Assembly: GCF_001270495.1 (NCBI RefSeq)
Contig: NZ_LGUR01000205.1
Span: forward strand, 1 to 64,000
DNA length: 64,000 nucleotides
Source of the DNA: Streptomyces viridochromogenes
Lineage (GTDB): Bacteria > Actinomycetota > Actinomycetes > Streptomycetales > Streptomycetaceae
Reading direction: 5' to 3'
Shown here: piece by piece, positions 25,836-34,061 of the stretch
Layout of the letters: the number at the start of each line of letters is the position of its first letter
How positions within the stretch are numbered: the first letter of the stretch is position 1
The notes under the pieces: model-generated
The model's input: only the letters and a program-made list of their open reading frames with translations
Database searches by the model: none
Told to the model about the DNA's origin: nothing
Position numbers and translations under genes: made by a program

Positions 25836-26719
25836 CAGTCCGCCTCCTTCGAGGTCAGCCGGTAGAACAGGAGGGAGGCGATGCCGAGGATCAGGGCGAG
25901 CAGCACCGAAAGGGCCGCCGCGTAGTGGTAATTGCCGGCGTTGAACGCCTGGTTGTAGATGATCATGATCGGCGTGAAGCTGTCGCTGACGGTCTGCGGG
26001 GTCACGTTCCGGAACAGCGCGGGCTCGTTGAAGATCTGGAGCATCTGGATGATCGACAGCAGCGCGGTCAGGACGAGCGCCCCGCGTACGAACGGGATCT
26101 TGATGCTCAGCGCGATCCGCATCTCGGAGGCGCCGTCCAGTCGCGCGGCCTCGAACAGCTCGCGTGGCACGCCCTGGAGGGCGGCGTAGATGATCACCAT
26201 GTTGTAGCCGATGCCGTGCCAGGTCAGCAGATTGCCGATGGCCGGCCACACCATGGAGGGCGCGAAGAAGTTCCAGTCGAACCCGAAGACCTCCCCGAGC
26301 GGGGTCAGCGGCCCCACCTCAGGGCTGTAGAGGTTGATCCACACGAGCGCCGCGACGACGCCCGGGATCATGTACGGCACCAGCAGCAGGATCCGGAACC
26401 GACCGGCCGCCCTGGAGCTGACGGCGTCCAGGAACAGCGCCAGCACCAGACTGACGAGCAGCATGAACGGAATCTGCACACAGGCGAAGAGAACGACCCG
26501 CAGGATGGAGGTCATGAACGCCGAGTCGGTGAGCCCGTTCTGGTAGTTCTCCAGCCCCACGAACTCCGTCGTGGCGCCGCCGAGCCCGAGCCCGGACTGC
26601 TTCTGAAGAAACAGCGACTGGTAGACCGCGTAACCGATCGGGAGCAGATACAGAAAGGCGAAGCCGAGCTGGAAGGGCACCGTGAAGGCGGCACCCTTCC
26701 AGCGCTGGGAGCGAATCAT
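25835..26719 (-). CDS. carbohydrate ABC transporter permease (MalF type)
   Basis: The 294-aa protein has about six membrane spans, starting with FTVPFQLGFAFLYLLPIGYA. The coupling loop is RELFEAARLDGASEMRIALS. It pairs with the MalG-type permease next to it and follows the binding-protein gene by about 10 bp. The substrate is set by the binding protein and is inferred to be a xylo- or arabino-oligosaccharide. Confidence 0.93.
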   Translation of the reverse strand: MIRSQRWKGAAFTVPFQLGFAFLYLLPIGYAVYQSLFLQKQSGLGLGGATTEFVGLENYQNGLTDSAFMTSILRVVLFACVQIPFMLLVSLVLALFLDAVSSRAAGRFRILLLVPYMIPGVVAALVWINLYSPEVGPLTPLGEVFGFDWNFFAPSMVWPAIGNLLTWHGIGYNMVIIYAALQGVPRELFEAARLDGASEMRIALSIKIPFVRGALVLTALLSIIQMLQIFNEPALFRNVTPQTVSDSFTPIMIIYNQAFNAGNYHYAAALSVLLALILGIASLLFYRLTSKEAD

Positions 26720-26729
26720 CGAGTCTGCC

Positions 26730-28061
26730 TCAGCCCTTGACGCTGATGCCGCGCTGCTTCAGGTCGTTGACCGTCCACTCCTGCATGTGGTCGAGCAGAT
26801 CGGTGACCTTCTGCTTCTTGCTGACGACCGCGGCCCACTGGTCCTGCATCTCGGTGAACATCGCGGTCCAGTTCGGCCCGAAGGTCCAGTCGGTGGTGAC
26901 GGTGCCCAGGCTGTCCGTGACGACCTTCTTGGCCGGCTCGTAGTTCTTGCCGAGCAGCTTCTCGGAAACCGCCTCGGAGACATACGAGTCGCTGTCGGCC
27001 AGCGCCGGCATCACACCACTGCCGGTCTCCGGGCTCGCCATGGTCTTCACCGCACCGGTGTCGGTGGACATCCACAGCGCCGCCTGGGCGGCCTGCTCCT
27101 TGTTCTTGCACTGCTCGCTGACCAGCGTCAGGTTGCCGCTCTGGTTGGTCGCGGCCGGCGTCTTGGCGGCCTCGCCCTTGAAGGTCGGCCAGGGCGACAG
27201 CGCCCAGTCGCCGAAGGACTTCGTGAAGTTCTGCACCATGCCGGACATCTGCCAGGTGGAGATCTGCCGGGTCGCGGTCCCGCCGTTGTCGTAGTTACGC
27301 TGCACGGCCGCGTAATCGGCGAAGGACAACTTCGAGTTCAGATCATTGTCGATGATCTCCTGGATCACCTTCGCGGCCTTGAGCGTGCCCTCGTCCTTGA
27401 AGTTCACCGCCCACGAGTCACCGTCGATGCTGTACCAGTGCGCCCCGGCCTGCATCGCCAGCACCTCCAGGGTGCTCGGGTCCTCACCGGCGTAGTTGGT
27501 GATCTTGATGTCGTGCTTCTTCAGTTCCTTGCCCGCGGCGATGAAGTCGTCCCAGGTGGCCGGCGCCTTGAGCCCGTACTTCTGGAAGAGATCCGTCCGA
27601 TAGATGGTGAAGGCGGGCGCCGAGGCGGTCGGCACCCCGTACACCTTCCCCTGCACCTGACCGGTCGCCCACGACCCTGCGTTGAACTTGTCCTTGTCGC
27701 CCTCGACGTACTGGGTGATGTCGGCGAGCGCACCCTGCGAGACCCAACTGGTGACGTACTCGCCGGTGTTCTGCAGCAGACAGGGCGCGTTGCCCGCCTT
27801 GACGGCGTTGGTCAGCTGCTTCTGCATGGTCAGCTGGTCGGTGACCTTCGTGTACTTGAGCTGGACGTCCTTGTGGCTGGCGTTGAAGGCCTTCACGACC
27901 GCCTCCTGGCCGTTGGCCCAACCCCAGAAGTCGAGGGTGACCGGACCGGAGGACTCGGAGTCCTGGGAGTCGGACCCACCGCAGGCGGCGAGCAGACCCG
28001 ACAGCGCGATACCCGCGACGGCGGCGGAGGCGAACCTTCTCCGGGGGCTGGTGAAGTTCAT
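26730..28061 (-). CDS. extracellular sugar-binding lipoprotein of a CUT1 ABC importer
   Basis: The 443-aa protein starts MNFTSPRRRFASAAVAG and has the lipobox LLAAC near residue 27, so it is a membrane-anchored solute-binding protein. The MalE-like fold is shown by LDFWGWANGQEAVVKAFNAS and VYGVPTASAPAFTIYRTDLF. GAAGGA 10 nt before the ATG supports the start. It is first in an operon with two permeases and a GH43 enzyme. The ligand is inferred to be a xylo- or arabino-oligosaccharide. Confidence 0.93.
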   Translation of the reverse strand: MNFTSPRRRFASAAVAGIALSGLLAACGGSDSQDSESSGPVTLDFWGWANGQEAVVKAFNASHKDVQLKYTKVTDQLTMQKQLTNAVKAGNAPCLLQNTGEYVTSWVSQGALADITQYVEGDKDKFNAGSWATGQVQGKVYGVPTASAPAFTIYRTDLFQKYGLKAPATWDDFIAAGKELKKHDIKITNYAGEDPSTLEVLAMQAGAHWYSIDGDSWAVNFKDEGTLKAAKVIQEIIDNDLNSKLSFADYAAVQRNYDNGGTATRQISTWQMSGMVQNFTKSFGDWALSPWPTFKGEAAKTPAATNQSGNLTLVSEQCKNKEQAAQAALWMSTDTGAVKTMASPETGSGVMPALADSDSYVSEAVSEKLLGKNYEPAKKVVTDSLGTVTTDWTFGPNWTAMFTEMQDQWAAVVSKKQKVTDLLDHMQEWTVNDLKQRGISVKG

Positions 28062-28532
28062 CTGACCGTGATCCTTCGGAATGAGTGCGTTCTTGCGGAA
28101 CGGCGGCGGCTCGGTGGCGCCGGCCAGGAACGGCGGCCGGAAAATCGTCGGCTCGCGGTTGCGGGGGGTCGGCCAAGCGGAAGCTGTAGTAAGCGGTTGC
28201 AGGGACGGTAGGCCGAGGGCTCTGCTCATAGCAAGAGGTGCGCGGAAATTTGTTACGCCGTTTTGTCCGTGAGGTTAGGTCCGCGCGCCGGGTCGCGATC
28301 GGGCCGGGGAGCCGGACTCAGGCCCAGGTCAGACCCGGTCGGGGTGAGATCCGCAGGGGCGGCCGGGAGCGCTCCCAACCGCATCGGCGAGCTCTGGAAA
28401 ACACAAAGAAACCGATTACGAAACGATCGCTTACCAGTCGATCGGACGGCCGATCGGACGGTCGGACGGTCGCCCGGATGGCTGACCGGCAGACCGTCCC
28501 TCGGAGCGATCGTCGTGAGGCTGAGACGTCCC
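28062..28532 (-). promoter_or_regulatory. promoter region of the first sugar-uptake operon with operator-like boxes
   Basis: This 471-bp gene-free stretch holds GTAAGCGGTTGC (28189-28200) about 130 bp before the binding-protein start, GAAACCGATTAC (28408-28419), and CGATCG at 28424. Tandem CGATCGGACGG units begin at 28439 and 28451, with a shorter TCGGACGG after them. Similar boxes occur upstream of the other LacI and transporter genes. No small ORF could be supported. Confidence 0.5.
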
Positions 28533-29624
28533 TCAGTCGCGCCGTGCGGTAGGCGGCCGCACGGAGTTGCGTACGACGACATGGGTGCCCAGCACCAAGT
28601 GGTCGCCGTCTCCGCCCTTCCGGCGACCGGTACCACCCTCCCGCCGGTCGGCCACGGCACGCAGCGCCACCCGGCCCATCTCCTCGTACGGCACGTGCAC
28701 GGTGGTGAGTTGGGGCGTGAGCTGGGAGGCGAGCGGGATGTCGTCATAGCCGACGATCGACACGTCCTCCGGCACCCGCAGCCCCGCCGCCCGCAACGCC
28801 TGCATGGCACCGGCGGCGACGACATCCGTCCCGGCGAGCACGGCGGTGAACTCCATCCCCTCCGCCAGGGCCTCCTCGACGGCCTCGTACCCGTGCTCGT
28901 AGTCGTACGGCCCATGCCGCACCATGTCCGGCTCGAAAGGCACGCCATAGGCATCGAAGGCCCGCCGGGCACCCTTCAACCGGCCCTGAGCCGTGGTGAG
29001 TTCGGCATGCCCCGGCAGCACGAGCACTCTCCGGTGCCCGGCGGACAACAGATGGCTGGCCATGGCATAGGCGCCGCCCTCGTTGTCGTAGTCGACGGTC
29101 GTCGCCGGCACGTCGCCCTCCAGCGGCGGCCTGCCCACCAGCACGAGGTGAGACCCGGCGGCATCCAGGGAACGGGCGAACCGGGCCATGCGCAGCTGGT
29201 ACTCGTCGTAGTCGTACGCCCCACCCAGCAGCACCACGGCGGCGACGCCCTGCTGCCGCATGAGATTGACCAGGGCGAGTTCCCGCTCGGGATCGTCCCC
29301 CGTGGTCCCCACCAGCGAAAGCCAGCCACGCAGTGTGGCGGCCCCCTCAACTCCCTTCGCCACATGGGCGAACGCGGCGCCGGTGATGTTGTTGATGAGG
29401 ATCGCCACGGTGGGCGTACCGCCGCCGGCCAGCGAACGGGCGTGGGCGTTGGTGACGTAGTCCAGGTCCCGGACGACCTTCATCACCCGGCGCCGCAGAT
29501 CCTCCGACACCGGGTAGTTGCCCGACAGGACGCGCGACACGCTGGCGACGGAGACACCCGCGCGCTCCGCGACGTCCCGGATGGTGGCCCGACCGGCGTC
29601 GCCGGACACCTTGCGCTGACTCAC
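28533..29624 (-). CDS. LacI-family transcriptional repressor
   Basis: The 363-aa protein has the helix-turn-helix TIRDVAERAGVSVASVSRVL, hinge-region RDLDYVTNAHARSL, and a sugar-sensing domain (TVDYDNEGGAYAMASHLLSA, VSIVGYDDIPLASQL). It is a close paralogue of the LacI protein at 43.7 kb, with shared segments such as TTVHVPYEEMGR and LGTHVVVRNSV. The GTG start has AAGGAG eight bases upstream. It lies just upstream of the first transporter operon on the same strand and may regulate that operon or the hub at 31 kb. A GAAACCGTATCC box is in its own promoter. Confidence 0.93.
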   Translation of the reverse strand: MSQRKVSGDAGRATIRDVAERAGVSVASVSRVLSGNYPVSEDLRRRVMKVVRDLDYVTNAHARSLAGGGTPTVAILINNITGAAFAHVAKGVEGAATLRGWLSLVGTTGDDPERELALVNLMRQQGVAAVVLLGGAYDYDEYQLRMARFARSLDAAGSHLVLVGRPPLEGDVPATTVDYDNEGGAYAMASHLLSAGHRRVLVLPGHAELTTAQGRLKGARRAFDAYGVPFEPDMVRHGPYDYEHGYEAVEEALAEGMEFTAVLAGTDVVAAGAMQALRAAGLRVPEDVSIVGYDDIPLASQLTPQLTTVHVPYEEMGRVALRAVADRREGGTGRRKGGDGDHLVLGTHVVVRNSVRPPTARRD

Positions 29625-29872
29625 CCTTGCGGCTCCTTCACCGTTGCGCCTGCCTCGGCATACGGCCGGAAAACGCGCCCCCACCGATACAGAAACCGTA
29701 TCCCATGCTTCCCGCCCCAGCGCCTGCCGTCTGCGCACCCCGCTCGCTGGAGCGCGCCAACGCCGGGCACGTGCTCGCCAGCCTGTACTGGTCCGACGAC
29801 GACACCGGTCGCGAGGAAGTCGAAGGGGCGCGCCGGTGGTCGCCCCGGCCGCCCCTACCCGTCCCATCCCCA

Positions 29873-29901
29873 GGGGCTTCGGGGCTTCGGGGCTTCGCCC
29901 C
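29873..29901. repeat. triple GGGGCTTC tandem repeat with hairpin
   Basis: Three perfect 8-bp GGGGCTTC units (29873-29896) run into GCCCC, so the last unit can fold as GGGGC-TTC-GCCCC. Alternative pairings with each unit give slipped hairpins. It could act as a terminator. Confidence 0.6.
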
Positions 29902-29924
29902 TTCGACCCCGGTCGTTCTTCGGG

Positions 29925-30050
29925 TGCGGGCGGGTGGGGGCTGGTCGCGCCCACGCGGCGGAGCCGCACATCGATACAGCCCCGCGCTCCTTCTGGGGGC
30001 TGCGCCTCCAGACCCCCGCGCTCCTCCTGAGGGCTGCGTCACCCAGACCC
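29925..30050. repeat. dispersed element copy 3 followed by a tandem ~34-bp repeat
   Basis: Copy 3 (about 29925-29990) shares GTCGCGCCCACGCGGCGGAG and CCGCACATCGATACAGCCCC with copy 1. It runs into two direct units of about 34 bp, each starting CCGCGCTCCT and ending CAGACC (29982-30014 and 30016-30049). It is about 50 bp downstream of the dehydrogenase stop codon (minus strand). Confidence 0.75.
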
Positions 30051-30095
30051 CCGCTATCGGCCCGAAGGGGCCTCGTCCTCCCTACCCCCAACCCC

Positions 30096-31109
30096 TCAAG
30101 CAACCCGAGCCATATCCGCATGCACCACCTCATGCCGCAACCCCCCGCCACCCCCCACCCGCTCCAACTCCTCCACCACGATCTGCCCCAGCCGCTCCAG
30201 CTCGTTCCCGAGCGACCCGGCGATGTGAGGGGTGAGGAAGACGTTGGGCAGGTGATACAGCGGTGACCCCGCGGGCAGCGGCTCCGGCTCCGTCACGTCG
30301 AGCACCGCGTGCAGCCGCCCGGAAACCAGCTCATCCGTCAGCGCCTCGGGGTCGATCAGCGCTCCCCGCGAGGTGTTGATCAGCACGCCCCCGTCCCGGA
30401 TCAGCCCCAGCCGCTCAGCGTCCAGCATCCGGTAGGTCTCCGGGATGTCCGGCGCATGCAGGCTGACGATGTCGCTGTGCCGGAGAAGGTCGTCCAGCGA
30501 CTGCAGCTCGGCGCCCAGCTCCGCGGCCTCGGCGGCGCTGACGTACGGATCGTGCAGCAGCACCGTGAAGTCGAACGGCCGCAGCAGTTCCAGCAGCCGT
30601 CTGCCGACCCGCGACGCCCCGATGAGGCCGACCCGGCGGCCGACGTTGCCGATCGCGGCGGTCTCGCGCTGCGTCGGGTAGGCGTGTGTGCTGCGAAAGC
30701 GCTCCCGATGCCCGAAGGTGTCCTTCCCGGCGAGCAGGATCATCGCGAGCGTGTACTCCGCGACCGGCAGCGCGTTGCCGGTGACCGCGCTGGAGACGGT
30801 GACACCGGCCTTCCACAGCGCGTCGCCGACGAGTGAGCGGACCGAGCCGGCGGCGTGCAGCACGGCGCGCAGCTTGGGCGCGGCGGTGAGGACGTCGGCG
30901 TCGAGGTGGGGGCAGCCCCAGCCGGTGATCAGTACTTCGGTCCGGGCGAGGACCTCGGCCGTCGCCGGGTCGGTGAAATCTCGTACGACGAGAGCGGGGT
31001 CCAGCTCGGACGCCTGCCTCAGCCGGGCCATGAGATGCGGCGGGAAGAGCAGGGGGAGGTGCACCGGATCCATTGCGAACACGGCCCTCGGCGGGTGCGG
31101 GCTGGGCAT
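30096..31109 (-). CDS. D-isomer-specific 2-hydroxyacid dehydrogenase
   Basis: The 337-aa cytoplasmic protein has the family's NAD(P)-binding domain (VGLIGASRVGRRLLELL) and the catalytic Arg (NTSRGALIDPEAL), Glu (LDVTEPEPLP) and His (FLTPHIAGSLGNE). The GxSxxG loop differs slightly from the usual GxGxxG. It may reduce or oxidise a sugar-acid-derived 2-hydroxyacid. Its promoter faces the second transporter operon, which suggests a role in catabolism of imported uronate-type sugars; this is inference. AGGAG precedes the ATG; an upstream frame is low-complexity DNA. Confidence 0.9.
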   Translation of the reverse strand: MPSPHPPRAVFAMDPVHLPLLFPPHLMARLRQASELDPALVVRDFTDPATAEVLARTEVLITGWGCPHLDADVLTAAPKLRAVLHAAGSVRSLVGDALWKAGVTVSSAVTGNALPVAEYTLAMILLAGKDTFGHRERFRSTHAYPTQRETAAIGNVGRRVGLIGASRVGRRLLELLRPFDFTVLLHDPYVSAAEAAELGAELQSLDDLLRHSDIVSLHAPDIPETYRMLDAERLGLIRDGGVLINTSRGALIDPEALTDELVSGRLHAVLDVTEPEPLPAGSPLYHLPNVFLTPHIAGSLGNELERLGQIVVEELERVGGGGGLRHEVVHADMARVA

Positions 31110-31150
31110 GACTCTCCTGAGGCGCTGAGTTGAGACGCTGGTTGAGGCAT

Positions 31151-31240
31151 CGATCGCGGCCTCGATCGATGCACTGATCGCGGCACTGACCAGGCGCCGA
31201 TCGATGAACCGGTCGAAGAAGCCGATCGATGAGTCGATCG
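31151..31240. repeat. array of CGATCG palindromes
   Basis: CGATCG occurs at 31151, 31163, 31198, 31223 and 31235, with a related TGATCG at about 31185, all within 90 bp. GATCGCGGC is repeated. The array lies 40-130 bp upstream of the dehydrogenase start. It may be a multi-site operator or a simple sequence expansion. Confidence 0.65.
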
Positions 31241-31629
31241 ACAGGCTGAGCGGAAACTGTTTCAGAAAGCGCCTTCTACCGTAGATCCGGAGCGAGGGCC
31301 GGTCAATCACCGGGATGAAGAGCGCAGTTCTCAGGGCTGACCGTGTGGCTGGCGTGTCGATGTGTTGCCCTGTGCCTGGCGCTGCGAAATCGGTTACTAG
31401 CCGTTCCCGGAGTGTGGGCCGCCACCGAAAGGCTTGGCGACAACCGGTTCCCGTCCAGACCGGTCGGATCGCCGTCCCCGTCCTTGCCGATCGCCCTGCT
31501 CAGGGAACACTTCAACGCCCCTGCGAGCCCTTGCTCATCGTGAAGCCGAGGTTACGCAGACTTTTCGAAAGTTCGTCAGGGCTCTTGACGCGCCTCCCGG
31601 CCCGGAAGAAGCTCTGCCCCAACGTCATA

Positions 31630-31641
31630 GCAACCGGTTGC
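31630..31641. promoter_or_regulatory. perfect LacI-type operator GCAACCGGTTGC
   Basis: This 12-bp perfect palindrome has the central CG typical of LacI-family sites and lies about 80 bp upstream of the binding-protein ATG. A related CAACCGGTTCCCGTCC at 31441 is identical over 16 bp to the sequence upstream of the LacI gene at 43.7 kb. Confidence 0.65.
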
Positions 31642-31719
31642 CACATTGGCCGGTTCTCGACCGGCAGGCCGATTGTTGGCCGGTATACCGAACGAACCGA
31701 GCAGGGAGGTGGTCCGCTC

Positions 31720-33066
31720 ATGCGCCCACATGCCGGCGCCCCACTGAGCCGCCGCCGTTTTCTCGCCCTCGCCGCAGGCGGCACCGCGGCCGGTGCGGCG
31801 TTGAGCGGCTGTGCCATGCAGGTGTCGACCGGGGTCGGCGGATCGGGTGAGACCGTCACCGTGATGGTCAAGTCCGGAGACATCCTCCCGGAGCAGATCC
31901 AGCAGGCCAAGAAGGAACTCGGTATCAAGATCGCCCTGGTGAGGTACGACATCACCAAGCTGATCGCGATGCTCACCAGCGGCAACCCGCCCGACCTGGT
32001 ACGCGGCGTCGGTGCCGTGGACGCGCCGTTCTTCGCCGCGCGGGGGGTGGCCGAGGAACTGGACCCCTACTTCGCCCGGAGCGGCGTCCTCAAGCTCGAC
32101 GACCTCGACCCCGTCAACGACCTGTGGCGGTTCGACGGCCGTACGCAGGGCAAGGGCCCGCGCTACGGCATGGCGAAGGACTTCTCCCAGGACTCCATGT
32201 TCTGGTACAACGGCTCGGCCTTCGACAAGGCCGGTGTCGACTACCCGTCGGCGACCGAGCCGGTCACGTACGAGGAGTGGCTGGACACCGCCAAGCGCCT
32301 CGTGCAGCGCAAGAGCGGACAGACCTCCGTCTTCGGCGGCAGCTACCAGGGCGTGACCCGGTCCACGCTCCTCGCGACCATGACGGCGTCCGCGGGCGGC
32401 AGCCTCTTCAACGACGACTTCTCCCGGGTCGACTTCACCACCCCCGAGGCCCGCAGGGCCCTGGCCTGGGTCATCGACTACTGCAAGACCAAAGTCGGGC
32501 CGAGCCTCATCCAGCCCGACCCCAACGGCTGGGACGGGCCCACCTACCAGGCCGGGCGGCTGGCCATGTCGAACGCCGGCTACTGGATGGGCGGCATGAT
32601 CTACCCCGACAAGAAGCTCGCGGAGGCGTCCCGCCTGGCGCCCGCTCCCGTCTTCGCAGGCGGCCCGCGGATCAGCGCCTGCCAGGCCGGCACCGGCCTG
32701 TGGATGCCGCGCGGGGCGAAGAACAAGGACGCCGCGTGGAGAGTCTTCGAGTGGTTCTTCGGCGAGGAGCCGGCCAAGGCGCGAGCCTCCGGCGGCTGGG
32801 GCATCCCCACCCTGAAGTCCTTGCGTTCGTTGATGCCGGACCAGGAGGAAGCCCAGAAGCGGGCGCTTGAGGTGCAGGAGAACGAGCTGAAGCACTTCTC
32901 GGTGGTCTCCTTCACCCCCTACACCACAGCGGACGCGCTCGACGCCCTCTTCAACCAGATCGCCCCCGCCGCGATGAACGGCCAGATCTCCGTCGACACC
33001 CTCGCCGGGCGCCTCAACTCGGCCATCAACGAGCAGATGAAGCGCGGTAAGGAGCAAGTGGGATGA
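31720..33066 (+). CDS. Tat-type sugar-binding lipoprotein of a second CUT1 ABC importer
   Basis: The 448-aa protein begins with a twin-arginine lipoprotein signal: LSRRRFLALAAGG, a hydrophobic core and lipobox LSGC near residue 31. The solute-binding fold shows in PRYGMAKDFSQDSMFWYNGS and GPRISACQAGTGLWMPRGAK. GGGAGG precedes the ATG. Its stop overlaps the permease start (ATGA). Context with a GH28-like enzyme and lyases suggests oligouronides or rhamnogalacturonan fragments as ligands. Confidence 0.93.
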   Translation: MRPHAGAPLSRRRFLALAAGGTAAGAALSGCAMQVSTGVGGSGETVTVMVKSGDILPEQIQQAKKELGIKIALVRYDITKLIAMLTSGNPPDLVRGVGAVDAPFFAARGVAEELDPYFARSGVLKLDDLDPVNDLWRFDGRTQGKGPRYGMAKDFSQDSMFWYNGSAFDKAGVDYPSATEPVTYEEWLDTAKRLVQRKSGQTSVFGGSYQGVTRSTLLATMTASAGGSLFNDDFSRVDFTTPEARRALAWVIDYCKTKVGPSLIQPDPNGWDGPTYQAGRLAMSNAGYWMGGMIYPDKKLAEASRLAPAPVFAGGPRISACQAGTGLWMPRGAKNKDAAWRVFEWFFGEEPAKARASGGWGIPTLKSLRSLMPDQEEAQKRALEVQENELKHFSVVSFTPYTTADALDALFNQIAPAAMNGQISVDTLAGRLNSAINEQMKRGKEQVG

Positions 33067-34061
33067 CGGTCGACGAGATCTCCTCCGTCGCGAGCCGGCC
33101 CGACGCCGCCGCGAGGGGCGGACGCGCACCGGCCGCCGGCCGACCGCGGGCCTCCATGACCGCGCGCAGGCACCGGGCGTTCTACATGTTCACCTCGCCC
33201 TGGATCGCCGGGTTCCTCCTGCTGACCGTCGTGCCGATGCTGTACGCGCTGTGGCTGAGCTTCACCACGTTCGACGGCATCTCGCCCAACTGGAAGTACG
33301 TCGGACTCGGCAACTACCGCGAGCTGCTGAACGATCCGGTGACCTGGGACGCGCTCGGCCGCGCGGGCCTGTTCGCGGTGACCTCGGTGCCGCTGTCGAT
33401 CATCGCGGGGCTCGCCCTCGCCGTCCTGGTCAACCGGCCGATCAAGGCGCGCGGTCTGTTCCGCACCCTGCTCTATCTGCCCGCGGTGGTGCCGCCGGTG
33501 GGCGCGGGCCTCGCCTTCAAGCAGCTCTTCGACCAGAACTCCGGTGCTGCCAACGGCATCCTGAATGTCTTCGGTATCGACGCCCTCGGCTGGCTCGCCG
33601 ACCCCTACGCCCGCTACGTGCTGCTGATGACGGTGCTCTGGACTGCCGGAAACGTCATGATCATCTCGCTGGCCGGGCTCCAGGACGTACCCCGCGAACT
33701 CCACGAGGCGGCCCGCATCGACGGGGCGAGCGCCTGGCGCACCTTCCGCAGCATCACCGTGCCGCTGCTGTCACCCGTCCTGCTCTTCCAGACGGTGACC
33801 GGGATGATCGCCTCGGTGCAGACCATCATGCCGCTGCTGCTGGCCCCGCTCGGCGGCACGGAGGGCGTCACCTCGGTCCCGCAGTCCAACTACCTCTACA
33901 TGATGCACGTGTTCGCGCAGTACTTCGCGCTCGGCCGCTACGGCTACGCCTCCGCGCTGCTGTGGGTGCTCTTCGTCCTGATCCTCCTCGTGACCGGACT
34001 CATCTTCAAGTTCACGTCCGGCGCGGTGTTCTACAACGTCGACCCGGAGGCGAAGAAGTGA
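33063..34061 (+). CDS. carbohydrate ABC transporter permease (MalF type)
   Basis: The 332-aa protein has a disordered Ala/Arg-rich cytoplasmic N-terminus and six membrane spans starting FYMFTSPWIAGFLLLTVV. The ATPase-contact loop is RELHEAARIDGASAWRTFRS. Its start and stop overlap its neighbours by 4 nt each, giving a tightly coupled transporter operon. No local ATPase is encoded. Confidence 0.93.
   Translation: MTVDEISSVASRPDAAARGGRAPAAGRPRASMTARRHRAFYMFTSPWIAGFLLLTVVPMLYALWLSFTTFDGISPNWKYVGLGNYRELLNDPVTWDALGRAGLFAVTSVPLSIIAGLALAVLVNRPIKARGLFRTLLYLPAVVPPVGAGLAFKQLFDQNSGAANGILNVFGIDALGWLADPYARYVLLMTVLWTAGNVMIISLAGLQDVPRELHEAARIDGASAWRTFRSITVPLLSPVLLFQTVTGMIASVQTIMPLLLAPLGGTEGVTSVPQSNYLYMMHVFAQYFALGRYGYASALLWVLFVLILLVTGLIFKFTSGAVFYNVDPEAKK

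Larger units (their letters stand above)
29625..30095. other. repeat-rich intergenic region
   Basis: This 471-bp stretch lies between the end of the D-2-hydroxyacid dehydrogenase gene and the start of the LacI gene. It contains a GAAACCGTATCC operator-like box (29692-29703), three perfect GGGGCTTC units, copy 3 of the dispersed element, and a two-unit ~34-bp tandem repeat. No gene is supported. Confidence 0.7.
31110..31719. promoter_or_regulatory. divergent regulatory hub between the dehydrogenase and second transporter operon
   Basis: This 610-bp gene-free region serves leftward and rightward operons. It holds an array of CGATCG palindromes (31151-31240), GAAAGCGCCTTC (31265-31276), GAAATCGGTTAC (31386-31397), CAACCGGTTCCC (31441-31452), CGAAAGTTCG (31566-31575), the perfect palindrome GCAACCGGTTGC (31630-31641), and paired TTGGCCGGT units (about 31646 and 31674). 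At least two LacI regulators probably meet here. Confidence 0.6.

Noticed and set aside
30690..30705. GAAAGCGCTCCC inside the dehydrogenase gene as an operator
   Set aside because: It is within coding sequence far from any start; probably a chance match, and it warns about motif specificity.
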